Shown in pieces: positions 14,840 to 15,238 of a DNA stretch of 15,238 nucleotides; within the stretch, counting starts at the first letter, position 1, and the number at the start of each line of letters is the position of its first letter. A model generated the notes under the pieces. That model did not search any database, was not told the origin of the DNA, and saw only the letters and a list, made by a program, of their open reading frames with translations. The DNA comes from DATARH01 sp038228485 (GTDB lineage: Bacteria; Pseudomonadota; Alphaproteobacteria; ATCC43930; CGMCC-115725), in contig JBBRPG010000087.1 in the NCBI GenBank assembly GCA_038228485.1, forward strand, positions 1 to 15,238. Direction: 5' to 3'. The translations under genes and the position numbers were made by a program.

Positions 14840-14890
14840 CCCTCTCCCGCTTGCGGGAGAGGGTGGCCGCGCAGCGCGACGGGTGAGGGC
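14840..14890. repeat. Family A palindromic repeat between hyuB and the DUF559 gene
   Basis: A perfect 11-bp stem, CCCTCTCCCGC (14840-14850) / GCGGGAGAGGG (14853-14863), begins 13 bases after the hyuB stop. It is followed by a short GC palindrome (CCGCGCAGCGCG) and the end motif GGGTGAGGGC (14881-14890). The end motif contains the GAGGG just before the DUF559 start codon. The exact inverse of the end motif appears at 15223-15232. It may also end the hyuB transcript. Confidence 0.85.
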
Positions 14891-14892
14891 TG

Positions 14893-15238
14893 ATGGCGAG
14901 CACAATTGCCAGACGACTGCGGCGGGGTCAGACCGATGCCGAGCGCCGGTTATGGTTGGTGCTCCGCGGCCGTCGGCTCGCGGGATATAAGTTTCGACGA
15001 CAGCGGCCAATCGGACCCTACATCGCCGACTTCGCATCGATCACACATCGCCTGATTGTCGAGGTCGATGGCAGCCAACATGCCGATAACAGCATGGATG
15101 CAAGACGCACGGCCTGGCTTGCGCGCTATGGCTGGCGGATCATCCGGATTTGGAACAACGATTTATCGGGAAACCCCGATGGCGTAGTCGAATACATCTT
15201 AAACGAGCTGCAATCGCGGCCGGCCCTCACCCTCCCAT
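14893..15238 (+). CDS. DUF559 domain protein, Vsr-like endonuclease fold (partial, 3' end beyond window)
   Basis: 115 codons from the ATG at 14893 to the right edge without a stop. The protein matches the DUF559 pattern, a small PD-(D/E)XK/very-short-patch-repair-like nuclease fold: TDAERRLWLVLRGRRLAG near 14-31, YKFRRQRPIGPYIADF at 32-47, then LIVEVDGSQHAD at 54-65. D46, E57 and D59 are the likely catalytic acids. Next come AWLARYGWRIIRIWNNDLSG at 74-93 and DGVVEYILNEL. The domain is complete by about residue 106, and the last codons already read into the next palindromic element. Base use is a little less GC-rich than in its neighbours. It lies 66 bp after hyuB but is functionally unrelated. 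Its biological role is not established for the family. Confidence 0.85.
   Translation, partial: MASTIARRLRRGQTDAERRLWLVLRGRRLAGYKFRRQRPIGPYIADFASITHRLIVEVDGSQHADNSMDARRTAWLARYGWRIIRIWNNDLSGNPDGVVEYILNELQSRPALTLP
15223..15238. repeat. Start of a family A palindromic repeat, cut by the window edge
   Basis: GCCCTCACCC (15223-15232) is the exact reverse complement of 14881-14890, and the following CTCCCAT resembles the start of the cluster at 436-451 (CCCCTCATCCTCCCA). This is too short to define the element, but it is consistent with an inverted copy downstream of the DUF559 gene. Confidence 0.55.

Overview
This is a gene-dense, high-GC window that looks like chromosomal DNA of a metabolically versatile alphaproteobacterium. 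The taxon is inferred from codon and base usage, the gene mix and three families of small interspersed palindromic repeats of a type common in that class; no rRNA or other marker fixes it. I see no tRNA, rRNA, CRISPR array, integrase or transposase.

Left part (1-8510, all on the minus strand; read right to left for transcription): an HpcH/HpaI-type aldolase; a flavin reductase; the tail of a lost HEPN partner followed by its MNT nucleotidyltransferase; a KirBac inward-rectifier potassium channel carrying a single-base frameshift; the alpha and beta subunits of a Rieske ring-hydroxylating oxygenase; then a complete-order yehZ-yehY-yehX-yehW osmoprotectant-type ABC importer whose last gene runs off the left edge. 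yehZ/yehY and yehY/yehX overlap by four bases (ATGA), so they are translationally coupled. A palindrome cluster separates yehX from yehW.

Right part: a plus-strand pair, a CoxG-like SRPBCC protein overlapping (ATGA) an acetolactate-synthase-like ThDP enzyme (8780-11145); a minus-strand family-5 extracellular solute-binding protein (11274-12872); and, divergent from it, a plus-strand hydantoinase B/oxoprolinase subunit (13060-14826) followed by a DUF559 (Vsr-like endonuclease fold) gene that runs off the right edge.

The metabolic theme is import and breakdown of small organic compounds: aromatic hydroxylation, retro-aldol cleavage, ThDP chemistry, hydantoin or lactam opening, and two uptake systems. 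The window does not contain a complete pathway: there is no oxygenase reductase, no ring-cleavage enzyme, no HyuA partner and no permease for the family-5 binding protein. The most unusual signals are structural: a 120-bp (exactly 40-codon) palindromic repeat translated in frame inside the SRPBCC gene, a DUF559 gene bounded by inverted copies of the same repeat family's end, a frameshifted KirBac gene 17 bp from a dioxygenase, and an MNT gene left with only the last codons of its HEPN partner.
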